A DNA stretch of 64,000 bases from Pacificimonas aurantium (GTDB lineage Bacteria; Pseudomonadota; Alphaproteobacteria; Sphingomonadales; Sphingomonadaceae). The stretch covers positions 372,001-436,000 of the forward strand of contig NZ_JAGSGB010000002.1 of NCBI RefSeq assembly GCF_020092905.1, read 5' to 3'. The notes beneath the pieces are model-generated. The model made no database searches and was not told where the DNA came from. It saw only the letters and a list, made by a program, of their open reading frames with translations. Within the stretch, counting starts at the first letter, position 1. Each line of letters opens with the position of its first letter. Positions 8,827 through 17,100 of this stretch are shown in pieces. Made by a program: the position numbers and the translations under genes.

Positions 8827-8846
8827 TTTCCTTGCCGAAAAGGAAA
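8827..8846. promoter_or_regulatory. Inverted repeat between ilvE and the MarR gene, candidate operator
   Basis: A perfect 7-6-7 inverted repeat, TTTCCTT-GCCGAA-AAGGAAA, lies in the spacer between the divergent ilvE and MarR-type genes, ending 23 bases before the regulator start. Its size and position fit a dimeric winged-helix operator, and autoregulation by the neighbouring MarR protein is the simplest reading (inference). Confidence 0.45.
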
Positions 8847-8869
8847 GCGGCTGGCAATGGAAGGACAAG

Positions 8870-9352
8870 ATGACTGTCCTTCTGCCGCCCGCATCGCCGC
8901 AATTTCTACGTGAAGACGAGGTCCGCCGCGGGATCGAACTGATCTATTTCGGCTATATGGAAATGATCTCTTCGGCCGACGCTCGGTTGTCGGAGACCCC
9001 CTACGGCCGGGCCCACCACCGCGCCCTGTATTTCATAGCGAGACGGCCCGGCCTGAGTGTCGGGGCCCTTCTCGGCCTGCTGCGGATCACCAAACAGTCA
9101 CTCAGCCGGGTGGTGAACGATCTGAAAGCTGGCGGCCTGATCGCCATCGACCGGGGCCGGCAGGACCGCCGCCAGCGCCTGCTGCGGCTGACCGAAGCCG
9201 GCGAAGAGTTCGAGCGGGATCTGTTCGAGCGGCTCCGCGAACGCATGACGAATGCCTATTCGGAGGCCGGACAGGAGGCGGTTACAGGCTTCTGGAATGT
9301 GCTCGCCGCCCTTCTTCCCGAAGAGGACCGGCGCCGCGCTCTCAACCTGTAA
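8870..9352 (+). CDS. MarR-family transcriptional regulator
   Basis: A 160-residue winged-helix regulator. The recognition helix region reads LLGLLRITKQSLSRVVNDL, followed by the beta wing GLIAIDRGRQDRRQRLLRLTEAG with the conserved Asp-Arg-Arg of MarR proteins. A ribosome-binding site (AAGGA) precedes the ATG. It is divergent from ilvE across a spacer holding a perfect inverted repeat, so it probably controls itself and perhaps ilvE. The ligand is unknown. Confidence 0.88.
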   Translation: MTVLLPPASPQFLREDEVRRGIELIYFGYMEMISSADARLSETPYGRAHHRALYFIARRPGLSVGALLGLLRITKQSLSRVVNDLKAGGLIAIDRGRQDRRQRLLRLTEAGEEFERDLFERLRERMTNAYSEAGQEAVTGFWNVLAALLPEEDRRRALNL

Positions 9353-9389
9353 TCAGGACGATGCGAGCCACACCGGGCCCGGGGTACCG

Positions 9390-10187
9390 CTACTCGGAGG
9401 CGAGTTCACGTGAGCGAGCCGCAGCGGCGCGCACGGCATTTCGCACCAGTGCGGGCAATCCCGGATCCTCGTCCAGCGCTTCAAGACCGGCCTGCGTGGT
9501 TCCGTTAGGGGAGGTCACCGCACGTCTCAGTTCATCGGCCTTGCGCGGGTCATGGGCCAGCAGTGCGCCTGCCCCGCTGACAGTTCCTTCGGCCAGGCGA
9601 TATGCGAGGTCCGCCGGAAGACCGGCCGACTCGCCGGCCGCAGCAAGGGCCTCCGCCATACGGAAGATATATGCCGGTCCCGATCCGGAAACCGCCGTCA
9701 ACGCGTCGAACTGTGCCTCTTCCTCAAGCCAGGCCGCGACACCTGTCACCTCGTAGAAGCGGGTAAGCCGGTCCCGATCGCGTTCGGTCAGGTCGGTCCC
9801 GAACAGGCCGGTAACGCCCTTGCCGATGGCCGTGGGCGTATTCGGCATCGAACGCACGATCTTGCCGCCGCCGACCGTCTCGCGAATGCGCGAAAGCTGT
9901 AGGCCGGCCATGACGGACACGACCAGCGTGTCCTCCTTCAACCTGGCGAGAAGGCCTTTGCTCGCCGGCTCGAGCAGATGCGGCTTGACGGCAAGGACCA
10001 CGATATCCGGGTCGCCCTCGACTTCATCAATGGACGCCACATGCTCGACGCCGTCGGGAATCGGCGGATCGCCCGGGTCGATCGCGACGTAGCGATCGCA
10101 AATATCGGTTTCGCGCCAGCGGGCCAGCAGGCTTCCGCCCATGTTTCCGGCTCCAATGAGCCACAGCGTTCCGAGTTTGTTCTGCAT
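9390..10187 (-). CDS. proC: Pyrroline-5-carboxylate reductase
   Basis: A 265-residue enzyme reducing pyrroline-5-carboxylate to proline with NAD(P)H. The N-terminal dinucleotide motif is WLIGAGNMGGSLLARW. The C-terminal signature region is visible as ALTAVSGSGPAYIFRMAEAL and AGALLAHDPRKADELRRAVTSPNG. The start is taken at the ATG of MQNKLGTLW, which puts the nucleotide-binding motif in the normal position; an earlier in-frame ATG at 10226 adds 13 atypical residues. It lies 51 bases downstream of the indolepyruvate oxidoreductase gene on the same strand and may be cotranscribed. Confidence 0.92.
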   Translation of the reverse strand: MQNKLGTLWLIGAGNMGGSLLARWRETDICDRYVAIDPGDPPIPDGVEHVASIDEVEGDPDIVVLAVKPHLLEPASKGLLARLKEDTLVVSVMAGLQLSRIRETVGGGKIVRSMPNTPTAIGKGVTGLFGTDLTERDRDRLTRFYEVTGVAAWLEEEAQFDALTAVSGSGPAYIFRMAEALAAAGESAGLPADLAYRLAEGTVSGAGALLAHDPRKADELRRAVTSPNGTTQAGLEALDEDPGLPALVRNAVRAAAARSRELASE

Positions 10188-10238
10188 ATCGAAGCGGCGC
10201 CTATCGCGGCTGGGGTCCGGGTTCAAGCATGTGCATTG

Positions 10239-13200
10239 CTAGGCAGCGACAGCCTCGCGCTCACCGGGCCATTTTTGCCACAGTGCATCGGCGCGGGCAG
10301 CAACGGTCTTCGCCTGCGCCTCCTTGACCGGGCCAAAGCCCCGTGCATCCAGCGGCAGCGCGGCGAGCGTCACCGCAAGCTCATGATTGTCGGCGCGAAG
10401 CCCCTCGATCAGCCGGTCCAGCTCGGCCTCATATGCCGGTATCGCCGCGCGTTCGGCCTTTCGCTCGTCCGACCGCCCGAAGATGTCGAGCGGTCCACCG
10501 CGCAGACCCTTCATCTTCGCCAGCGCGCGTAGCGTCGGCATGACCAGCTTGGATGGCAGAGAGTATTTCTTCGGCCGGCCCGTCCGCTCGTCGTCACCCG
10601 CAAAGAGCGGCGGCGACATCTGAATCGCCCAGTCGAAATCGCCGTCGAACTGCTTGCTTAGCTGCTTTTCGAAGCGGCCATCGGTATACAGACGTGCGAC
10701 TTCATATTCGTCCTTATACGCCATCAGCTTGTATAGCGCACGAGCGGCCGCCTGAGTCAGCTCGGAGCGCCCGGGCGTTGCCGACTCCTCGGCCGCACGG
10801 ACCTCTTCGATCTTCGTGCGGTACCGTTCCGCATATGCGGCATTCTGATACTCGGTCAGGTCCGCAATACGCCGCTCGATAAGCTCCTCGACGGTTTCCG
10901 AGATCGGCTCGGGCGGCGGTCCCTTGGCGTCATCCACCATCTTCTGCACGGCCTCGCGGTCGTGCGCGAGCAGCCTGCCCAGAGCAAATGCCTTTTTGTT
11001 GAACTCGATCGCGACGCCGTTCAGCTCGATCGCCGCGTTTATCGATTCAAGCTTCAACGGGATATGGCCCAGCTGCCAGGCATAACCCGTCATGAGCATG
11101 TTCGTGCCGATCGCGTCGCCCAGAAGCGCGATGGCGACGGTATCCGCGGCAACGAAACTCGTCGCATTCGGATTTGCAGCGTCGCGAATACGCTTTTCGA
11201 CCTGGCGCGACCGGAAATCGAGATCGCGGTCGCGCACGAAGTCGCTGACGGGAGAGATGTCCGCGTTGGCGACCACTGCCGTACGGTCGGGTGTCATGAG
11301 ATTCTGGCCGGCCTTGTCGGCCGCAACTACCGCGTCGAAGGCCAGGACGAGGTCGGCTCCGCCCGTAATGATGCGCGGGCTGAGAAGGTGCTCGTCCTTC
11401 TCGGCGACACGAATGTGCGAGTAGACCGCCCCGCCCTTCTGCGCGAGGCCGGCCATGTCCGCAGTAGTGGAGCTGCGCCCTTCCATATGGGCGGCCATGC
11501 CAATGATCGCCGAGATGGTGAGAACGCCCGTACCGCCGATCCCTGTCACGAAGATGTTATAGCCGTCGGAAGGCGAGGCGACCTCGGGATTGGGCACACC
11601 CGTCAGGTCAACGTCGACAGCCTTCTGCTTCTTGATGGTCGCGCCGCGGACTTCGACGAAGCTGGGGCAGAACCCCTTCAGACAGCTATAATCCTTGTTG
11701 CAGGTGGATTGGTTGATCTTCCGCTTACGGCCGAATTCGGTCTCCTGCGGCTCGACCGACATACAGTTCGACTGGACGGAGCAATCGCCGCAGCCTTCGC
11801 AAACCGCAGTGTTGATGAAAACCCGCTTGTCGGGATCGTGCATTTTTCCGCGCTTCCGGCGGCGGCGCTTCTCGGCGGCACATGTCTGATCGTAGATGAT
11901 GACCGTGGTTCCGCCCAGCTCGCGAAATTCGTTCTGGATGGACGGCAGGTGATCGCGGTCCTTCAGTTCCACGCCGTGAGGCATGGTTACGTCCTGATAG
12001 CGCGAGAGGTCCTCGGTAAGGACGACGGCCTTAGTCACGCCCTCGGCCACCATCTGCGCGGCGATCTGCTGCGGTGTCTGCTGGTTTTCCGCAGGCTGCC
12101 CGCCAGTCATGGCGACAGCGTCGTTAAAAAGGATCTTGTAGGTAATATTGACGCCGCTTGCGACGGCCTGGCGAATGGCAAGCGTGCCGGAGTGGTTGTA
12201 GGTGCCGTCGCCGAGATTGGCGAAGACATGCCCTTCCTCGACGAAGGGCGCTTCGCCCACCCAGGTGACGCCTTCACCGCCCATCTGCGTAAAGGTTTCC
12301 GTTTCCCGGTCCATCCACAGCGCCATGATGTGGCAGCCAATACCGGCAAGCGCACGCGAGCCTTCCGGTACTTTGGTCGAGCTATTGTGCGGGCAGCCCG
12401 AGCAGAAATATGGCGCGCGCTGGATGGGTGCCTTGTAGCGTTCCATCTCTCCCGCCCGGTCGGCGAAGAAGGCCAGTCGCTGACGCAGCTCTTCCGTATC
12501 ATGATAGGGTCGCAGGCGCTGGGCGATCACATGCGCGATCATTCCCGGGGTCAGCTCATTGTCTGGATTCAGGATGAACTCGTCATTGTCGTGCGCCTCG
12601 GTCTTTCCGACGACGCGGGGCCGCACGCTTTCCTTCCAGTTATAGAGCTGCCAGCGAATTTGATATTCGATGAACTCGCGCTTCTCCTCGATAACGAGGA
12701 TTTCCTCGAGTCCTTCGCAGAAATCACGGATGCCGTCGGGCTCGAGCGGCCAGGGCATGCCCACCTTGTAGATACGCAGTCCAATGTCGCGCGCCATCTC
12801 TTCGGTGATGCCCAGCTCGTCGAGCGCCTCCATCGTATCGGCAAACGCCTTGCCGGTCGTGACGATGCCGAGACGCGGACGCGGGGTATCCCAGACCACC
12901 CGGTCGATCCCGTTGGCCTTCGCAAACGCCATCGCGGCAAAGCCCTTATAGCGCTGGAGACGTGTATCCTCCTCACGCCAGACATCGTTGGGCCGGATCG
13001 ACAGACCGCCTTCTGGCATGTCGAAGTCTGGAATGATGATCGAACGGTTCTCGCGCCCCAGATCGACGGTCGCCGACGTTTCCACCGTGTCGGCCGTGGC
13101 CTTGAAACCCGTCCAGGTGCCGGCGAAGCGGCTCATGGCAAGACCGAGAAGGCCGTAGTCCACATATTCCTCGACGCTCGCAGGGTAGAGAAACGGAACG

Positions 13201-13715
13201 AAGGCGGCCTGAAAATTATGATCGGACTGATGCGGCAGCGTGGAGGATTTGGCGCCGTGATCATCGCCGACGATCGCGAGGACGCCGCCATGCTTGCTGG
13301 TGCCAGCGGCATTGGCGTGTTTCAGGACGTCCATGGCCCGGTCAAGGCCCGGTCCCTTACCGTACCAAATGCCGAAGACGCCGTCATATTTGGCAGTCTG
13401 GTTCATCGCGGCAATCTGGCTGCCCCACACCGCCGTGGCGCCCAGTTCCTCATTGACGCCAGGCTCGAATCGGATGTCTCGCTCGGCGAGCATCTTCTTT
13501 GCGCGCCAGAGTTCCTGATCATAGCCGCCCAGGGGTGATCCGCGGTATCCCGAGATGAAACCGGCGGTGTTCAAGCCCGCCGCCACGTCGCGTCGCTTCT
13601 GGACGATAGGAAGACGGACCAGCGCCTGCAGGCCGCTCATGTAAACCCGGCCCGTCTCCAGCTCATATTTGTCGCTGAGACGGATATTCGGTTGGATCGT
13701 CGGTGCGCTCGCCAT
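10239..13715 (-). CDS. Fused indolepyruvate ferredoxin oxidoreductase (IorA-IorB type)
   Basis: An 1158-residue fusion that decarboxylates aryl pyruvates from aromatic amino-acid breakdown to acyl-CoA, reducing ferredoxin. The N-terminal third is the pyrimidine-binding part (GYRGSPLGGYDQEL). The TPP part follows, with FCSGCPHNSST and GGEGVTWVGEAPF. Next is a Cys-rich segment (VCEGCGDCSVQSNC and CLKGFCPSF) for Fe-S clusters, and then the gamma-type domain (VTGIGGTGVLTISAIIGMAA). The start is the ATG at 13715, because the GGAGGAG ribosome-binding site lies just before it and overlaps the alternative ATG at 13736. A ferredoxin gene lies immediately upstream on the same strand. Confidence 0.9.
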   Translation of the reverse strand: MASAPTIQPNIRLSDKYELETGRVYMSGLQALVRLPIVQKRRDVAAGLNTAGFISGYRGSPLGGYDQELWRAKKMLAERDIRFEPGVNEELGATAVWGSQIAAMNQTAKYDGVFGIWYGKGPGLDRAMDVLKHANAAGTSKHGGVLAIVGDDHGAKSSTLPHQSDHNFQAAFVPFLYPASVEEYVDYGLLGLAMSRFAGTWTGFKATADTVETSATVDLGRENRSIIIPDFDMPEGGLSIRPNDVWREEDTRLQRYKGFAAMAFAKANGIDRVVWDTPRPRLGIVTTGKAFADTMEALDELGITEEMARDIGLRIYKVGMPWPLEPDGIRDFCEGLEEILVIEEKREFIEYQIRWQLYNWKESVRPRVVGKTEAHDNDEFILNPDNELTPGMIAHVIAQRLRPYHDTEELRQRLAFFADRAGEMERYKAPIQRAPYFCSGCPHNSSTKVPEGSRALAGIGCHIMALWMDRETETFTQMGGEGVTWVGEAPFVEEGHVFANLGDGTYNHSGTLAIRQAVASGVNITYKILFNDAVAMTGGQPAENQQTPQQIAAQMVAEGVTKAVVLTEDLSRYQDVTMPHGVELKDRDHLPSIQNEFRELGGTTVIIYDQTCAAEKRRRRKRGKMHDPDKRVFINTAVCEGCGDCSVQSNCMSVEPQETEFGRKRKINQSTCNKDYSCLKGFCPSFVEVRGATIKKQKAVDVDLTGVPNPEVASPSDGYNIFVTGIGGTGVLTISAIIGMAAHMEGRSSTTADMAGLAQKGGAVYSHIRVAEKDEHLLSPRIITGGADLVLAFDAVVAADKAGQNLMTPDRTAVVANADISPVSDFVRDRDLDFRSRQVEKRIRDAANPNATSFVAADTVAIALLGDAIGTNMLMTGYAWQLGHIPLKLESINAAIELNGVAIEFNKKAFALGRLLAHDREAVQKMVDDAKGPPPEPISETVEELIERRIADLTEYQNAAYAERYRTKIEEVRAAEESATPGRSELTQAAARALYKLMAYKDEYEVARLYTDGRFEKQLSKQFDGDFDWAIQMSPPLFAGDDERTGRPKKYSLPSKLVMPTLRALAKMKGLRGGPLDIFGRSDERKAERAAIPAYEAELDRLIEGLRADNHELAVTLAALPLDARGFGPVKEAQAKTVAARADALWQKWPGEREAVAA

Positions 13716-13740
13716 GGGCGGGTATCTCTCCTCCATTTAG

Positions 13741-13755
13741 GACAGATATACTGTC
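13741..13755. promoter_or_regulatory. Short inverted repeat upstream of the indolepyruvate oxidoreductase gene
   Basis: GACAG-ATATA-CTGTC is a 5-5-5 inverted repeat about 25 bases upstream of the oxidoreductase start, with a further GACAG at 13764-13768. The AT-rich centre in a GC-rich genome stands out. It could be an operator or promoter element; no regulator can be assigned. Confidence 0.35.
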
Positions 13756-13783
13756 TATTACCCGACAGCGCAATTTTTGTCCG

Positions 13784-14116
13784 CTATCGCGACATATCCA
13801 CACTGCCTCCGGGCATCTGGATCACCAGCCGCTCGATGTCGTCCGACAAGACGAGCTGACAGGCAAGCCGTGATTCCCGGGTCGCGCCATAGGCGAAATC
13901 GAGGAGATCCTCTTCTTCCTCCGACGGCGGGGGCAACGCCGCTCCCTCGACGGCACGGACCAGGACATGACAAGTAGAACAAGCCATCTGGCCCTCGCAG
14001 GTTCCCTCGAGAGGCTGCCCGGCATTCTGCGCAACCGTCAGAAGCGTTTCGCCGGAAGCCGCGGTGACAACCGTATCCGGGTCGCCGTCTGCCGTGAGGA
14101 ACTGGATGTCGGTCAT
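13784..14116 (-). CDS. Adrenodoxin-type [2Fe-2S] ferredoxin
   Basis: A 110-residue ferredoxin with the four cluster ligands Cys40, Cys46, Cys49 and Cys86 in the pattern C-x5-C-x2-C...C (GTCEGQMACSTCHV and RLACQLVL). The overall fold blocks, including SGETLLTVAQNAGQPLEGTC, match Fdx/adrenodoxin proteins that donate electrons in Fe-S cluster assembly. Its ATG overlaps the stop of the upstream cysteine desulfurase (ATGA), which supports a role with that enzyme. It could also serve the adjacent oxidoreductase, although that enzyme class usually uses 4Fe-type ferredoxins. Confidence 0.9.
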   Translation of the reverse strand: MTDIQFLTADGDPDTVVTAASGETLLTVAQNAGQPLEGTCEGQMACSTCHVLVRAVEGAALPPPSEEEEDLLDFAYGATRESRLACQLVLSDDIERLVIQMPGGSVDMSR

Positions 14117-15246
14117 GCGGCCATCCGCCGCTGCGCAGCTACCGCCTCGCTGATCATTTCAGCGGCCTTCTCAGTCTCTTCTTCGGTAGTGAAGCGCCCC
14201 CACCCGATCCGAAGGCTGGCCTTCGCCTGATCGCGGGGCACCCCCAAGGCATTCAGCACGTGGGAATGGCGTCCTGCCGCGCTGGCACAAGCTGCACCTG
14301 AGGAGACCGAGACCCGCCGCAGGTCGGCAAGAAGACGGGCACCGTCGACGCCGGGAAACGAAATGTTGAGGTTGCCGTGCCAGCGCCGCTCCAGATCGCC
14401 GTTGATCAGATGCGGGGCCGGTAGGTTCTCGAGCATAAGCTGCCACAGATTCTCGGCATGGGCGCGGTCCGCATCCATCCTCGCTGCGGCGATCTGCGCC
14501 GCCTTGCCGAGCCCCGCGATAAGCGCGGGTGCCAGGGTGCCTGAGCGCAGGCCGCCCCCCTCCTGGCCGCCGCCATGCATTTGCGTGGCCACGGGCGTGC
14601 CGGGCCTGACAAGCAGACCGCCCACACCCTTGGGGCCGTAAATCTTGTGCGCCGATATGCTGACGAGGTCGAGGCTCATCGCCTGTACGTCGAGCGCGAC
14701 CTTTCCAAAGGCTTGCGCGGCATCGCTGTGAACGAGAGCGCCGCAGTTCCGCGCAAGAGCGCCGATTTCGGCCATGGGCTGGATCACGCCGATCTCATTG
14801 TTGACCGCCATGATCGAAACGAGCGCGACATCGTCGCCAAGTGTTTCCTCGAGAAGCCCGAGATCGACAATTCCGTTCCGCTGCACCGGCAGAACGGAAA
14901 GGTCATAGCCCCGAAGCTCCAGAGCCCGGGCCGATTCGAGCACGCAGCTATGCTCGGTTGCCAGCGTGACCAACCGCCTCCGGCCCGCCGGCGCGGCCTC
15001 CATCACACCTTTCAGCGCGAGATTGTTCGCTTCGGTCGCACCAGACGTGAAAACCGTCCATTCGGCGTCGGCACCGACCAGCGCAGCAATGTCCTGCCGC
15101 GCTTTGTCCAGCCCGGCGGCGGCCTGCCAGCCGTGGCGATGCTCGGAATGCGGGTTGCCGAAGCTGTCGGACCAATAGGGTTCCATGGCCTCGCGGACTG
15201 CCGGGTCGAGCGGCGTGGTGGCCTGGTAGTCGAGATAGATCCTCAT
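14113..15246 (-). CDS. Cysteine desulfurase (NifS/IscS-like), downstream copy
   Basis: A 377-residue class V PLP enzyme that takes sulfur from cysteine. It opens with YLDYQATTPLDPAVREAM, carries the PLP lysine in SISAHKIYGPKGVGGLLV, and has the persulfide Cys in VSSGAACASAAGRHSHVL. It is group I-like (the Cys lies in an extended loop). It is the middle gene of a tightly overlapping trio: four-base overlaps join it to the other desulfurase upstream and to the ferredoxin downstream. The two desulfurases are clearly diverged paralogues, not recent copies. Confidence 0.9.
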   Translation of the reverse strand: MRIYLDYQATTPLDPAVREAMEPYWSDSFGNPHSEHRHGWQAAAGLDKARQDIAALVGADAEWTVFTSGATEANNLALKGVMEAAPAGRRRLVTLATEHSCVLESARALELRGYDLSVLPVQRNGIVDLGLLEETLGDDVALVSIMAVNNEIGVIQPMAEIGALARNCGALVHSDAAQAFGKVALDVQAMSLDLVSISAHKIYGPKGVGGLLVRPGTPVATQMHGGGQEGGGLRSGTLAPALIAGLGKAAQIAAARMDADRAHAENLWQLMLENLPAPHLINGDLERRWHGNLNISFPGVDGARLLADLRRVSVSSGAACASAAGRHSHVLNALGVPRDQAKASLRIGWGRFTTEEETEKAAEMISEAVAAQRRMAA

Positions 15247-16319
15247 GCTGCGCGGCGCCGCCTCGCGAGCGTTGTCCAGGCTTCCGCAAAGGCGTCGACC
15301 TCCTGATCGGTAGTTGCCCAGCCGGTGCTGATCCGGATCGCCTCGCCTGCCGCCTCCGTCGAATGGCCCATCGCCGCCAGGACATGCGAGGAACCTACCT
15401 TCCCGGAGGAACAGGCAGCGCCGCTCGAAACGGCGAACCCGGCGAGATCGAGACCCATCAGCTGCGAGGAGGCACTCATGCCCGGTAGGCGGACCATGGT
15501 CGTCGTCGCGATCCTCTCAGCTCCCGCGCCGATGATTTCACCCCCGGCGGCACCAAGGCGCTCTTCAAGAAGGGCCTGCCGCCGAGCGGCGTCGGCGAGC
15601 CAACCGCCCTCCGCAACGTCCAGAGCCGCCGCGAATCCGGCAATGGCGGGCAGATTTTCAGTCCCGCCGCGCAGGCCCTGTTCCTGCCCTCCTCCTTTTT
15701 GGACCGCCAACAGGTCTTCGGCGCAGCGAACAAGAAGCGCCCCGGCCCCGGGCGGGCCGCCAATTTTGTGAGCGCTGAGGGCGACATAGTCGGCAGCCGG
15801 TAGCGAATATTTTCCTGCCGTCTGCACGGCATCGACCAACGTGCGCCCGCCCGCCGCTCGTACCAATTCGATAACGTCCTCGACCGGCTGCAGGACGCCC
15901 GTTTCGTTGTTCGCGTGCATGACGGCCACGAGGGCGGGGCCGGAGGCCAAAGCGGCCTTCAGGGCGTCGAGTTGGAGGCGCCCGCTTTCTTCCACCGGCA
16001 GGCGCTCGGCGTGGGGGGCAGCCTCCAGGACGGCCGAATGTTCGATCGCCGAGACGAGTACGCGCTCGCAGTCCGTTCCCCGCAAGGCGAGGGCCAGGGC
16101 TTCCGTGCCGCCACTTGTAAAGACGAGCTGCGCACCGAGAGCGCCCAGCGACGTGAGGACGGTGTCGCGATACCCCTCGAGTCGCCCCTTGGCTCCCCGC
16201 CCCTCGCTGTAAATGGACGAGGGATTCGCCCACGCCCCAAGTTCGGCGATCACCGCGTCGCGGGCTTCGCGGCGTAGCGGCGCGGTCGCGTTCCAGTCGA
16301 GATAGACGCGTTCAGCCAT
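15243..16319 (-). CDS. Cysteine desulfurase (NifS/IscS-like), first gene of the trio
   Basis: A 358-residue class V aminotransferase fold. Visible landmarks are YLDWNATAPLRREARDAV, the PLP lysine in LSAHKIGGPPGAGALLV, and the active-site Cys in VSSGAACSSGKVGSSHVL. It is somewhat shorter than its neighbour. The start is the ATG at 16319. It leads the operon of desulfurase, desulfurase and ferredoxin, and is divergent from an alpha/beta hydrolase across a 112-bp spacer that should contain both promoters. No scaffold gene such as iscU or sufB is beside it in this window. Confidence 0.88.
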   Translation of the reverse strand: MAERVYLDWNATAPLRREARDAVIAELGAWANPSSIYSEGRGAKGRLEGYRDTVLTSLGALGAQLVFTSGGTEALALALRGTDCERVLVSAIEHSAVLEAAPHAERLPVEESGRLQLDALKAALASGPALVAVMHANNETGVLQPVEDVIELVRAAGGRTLVDAVQTAGKYSLPAADYVALSAHKIGGPPGAGALLVRCAEDLLAVQKGGGQEQGLRGGTENLPAIAGFAAALDVAEGGWLADAARRQALLEERLGAAGGEIIGAGAERIATTTMVRLPGMSASSQLMGLDLAGFAVSSGAACSSGKVGSSHVLAAMGHSTEAAGEAIRISTGWATTDQEVDAFAEAWTTLARRRRAA

Positions 16320-16431
16320 CGTCTATGTGGCTATGGAGTTGAGCAGCAGCATGGTCTTCCTATATAGGCGCGCAGCCCCGCAGGCGCGACTCCATCGGCG
16401 CCGGCACCCAGCATATGGAAGTCAGGCCATC

Positions 16432-17085
16432 ATGCCCGAAGTCATCATCCCCGGCCCCGAAGGCCGCCTGGAAGGTCGTTACTCGCCCGGCAAGGCGCCG
16501 CGCATGCCGGTTGCGATCATCCTTCACCCCCATCCGCAGTCGGGGGGCACGATGAACGAAGGCATCACGCTCGACTTGTACAACAGTTTCGCCCGCCGTG
16601 GATTCGCTACGCTGCGGTTTAATTTTCGTGGTGTCGGACGCAGCCAGGGCGAATTCGACAATGGCATCGGCGAACTGTCCGACGCCGCTAGCGCCCTCGA
16701 CTGGGTCCAACAGTTCAATCCCGAAGCGCCATTCACCTTCGTGGCCGGATTCTCCTTCGGCGCGTTGATCGGCATGCAGCTGCTGATGCGCCGTCCGGAG
16801 ATTCGCGGGTTCATTTCGGTGGCGCCGCCGGCAAATCTTTACGATTTCGGCTTTCTCGCGCCCTGTCCCTCGTCCGGCATAATCGTCAACGGGCTGGCCG
16901 ATGACATTGTGACGCCGGCCGGTGTCCAGAAGCTGGTCGACAAGTTGAAAACCCAGAAGCACATCACGATCGAACATCAGACGATCGAGGGTGCGAACCA
17001 CTTCTTCGAAAATGAACGCGACGAACTGATGAAGCGCGTCGATGCCTATGTCGACATGCGCCTGTCGAGCGACCTGTCCTATTGA
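16432..17085 (+). CDS. Alpha/beta hydrolase
   Basis: A 217-residue alpha/beta hydrolase of the small dienelactone-hydrolase-like type. The oxyanion region is ILHPHPQSGGTMNEG, the nucleophile elbow is AGFSFGALIGMQ (Ser in GFSFG), the acid is likely in NGLADDIVTPAG, and the catalytic His in GANHFF. The substrate is unknown. The start at 16432 fits the family; an in-frame extension to 16327 is Arg-rich and reads as promoter DNA. The gene is followed at once by a decayed insertion sequence. Confidence 0.82.
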   Translation: MPEVIIPGPEGRLEGRYSPGKAPRMPVAIILHPHPQSGGTMNEGITLDLYNSFARRGFATLRFNFRGVGRSQGEFDNGIGELSDAASALDWVQQFNPEAPFTFVAGFSFGALIGMQLLMRRPEIRGFISVAPPANLYDFGFLAPCPSSGIIVNGLADDIVTPAGVQKLVDKLKTQKHITIEHQTIEGANHFFENERDELMKRVDAYVDMRLSSDLSY

Positions 17086-17100
17086 GCGGCCAGCGCCTGT

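Noticed and set aside
10962-13538. A long open frame of 858 codons on the plus strand
   Set aside because: It lies wholly antisense to the fused indolepyruvate oxidoreductase, which has unmistakable motifs. It is a byproduct of GC-rich codon use and resembles no family.
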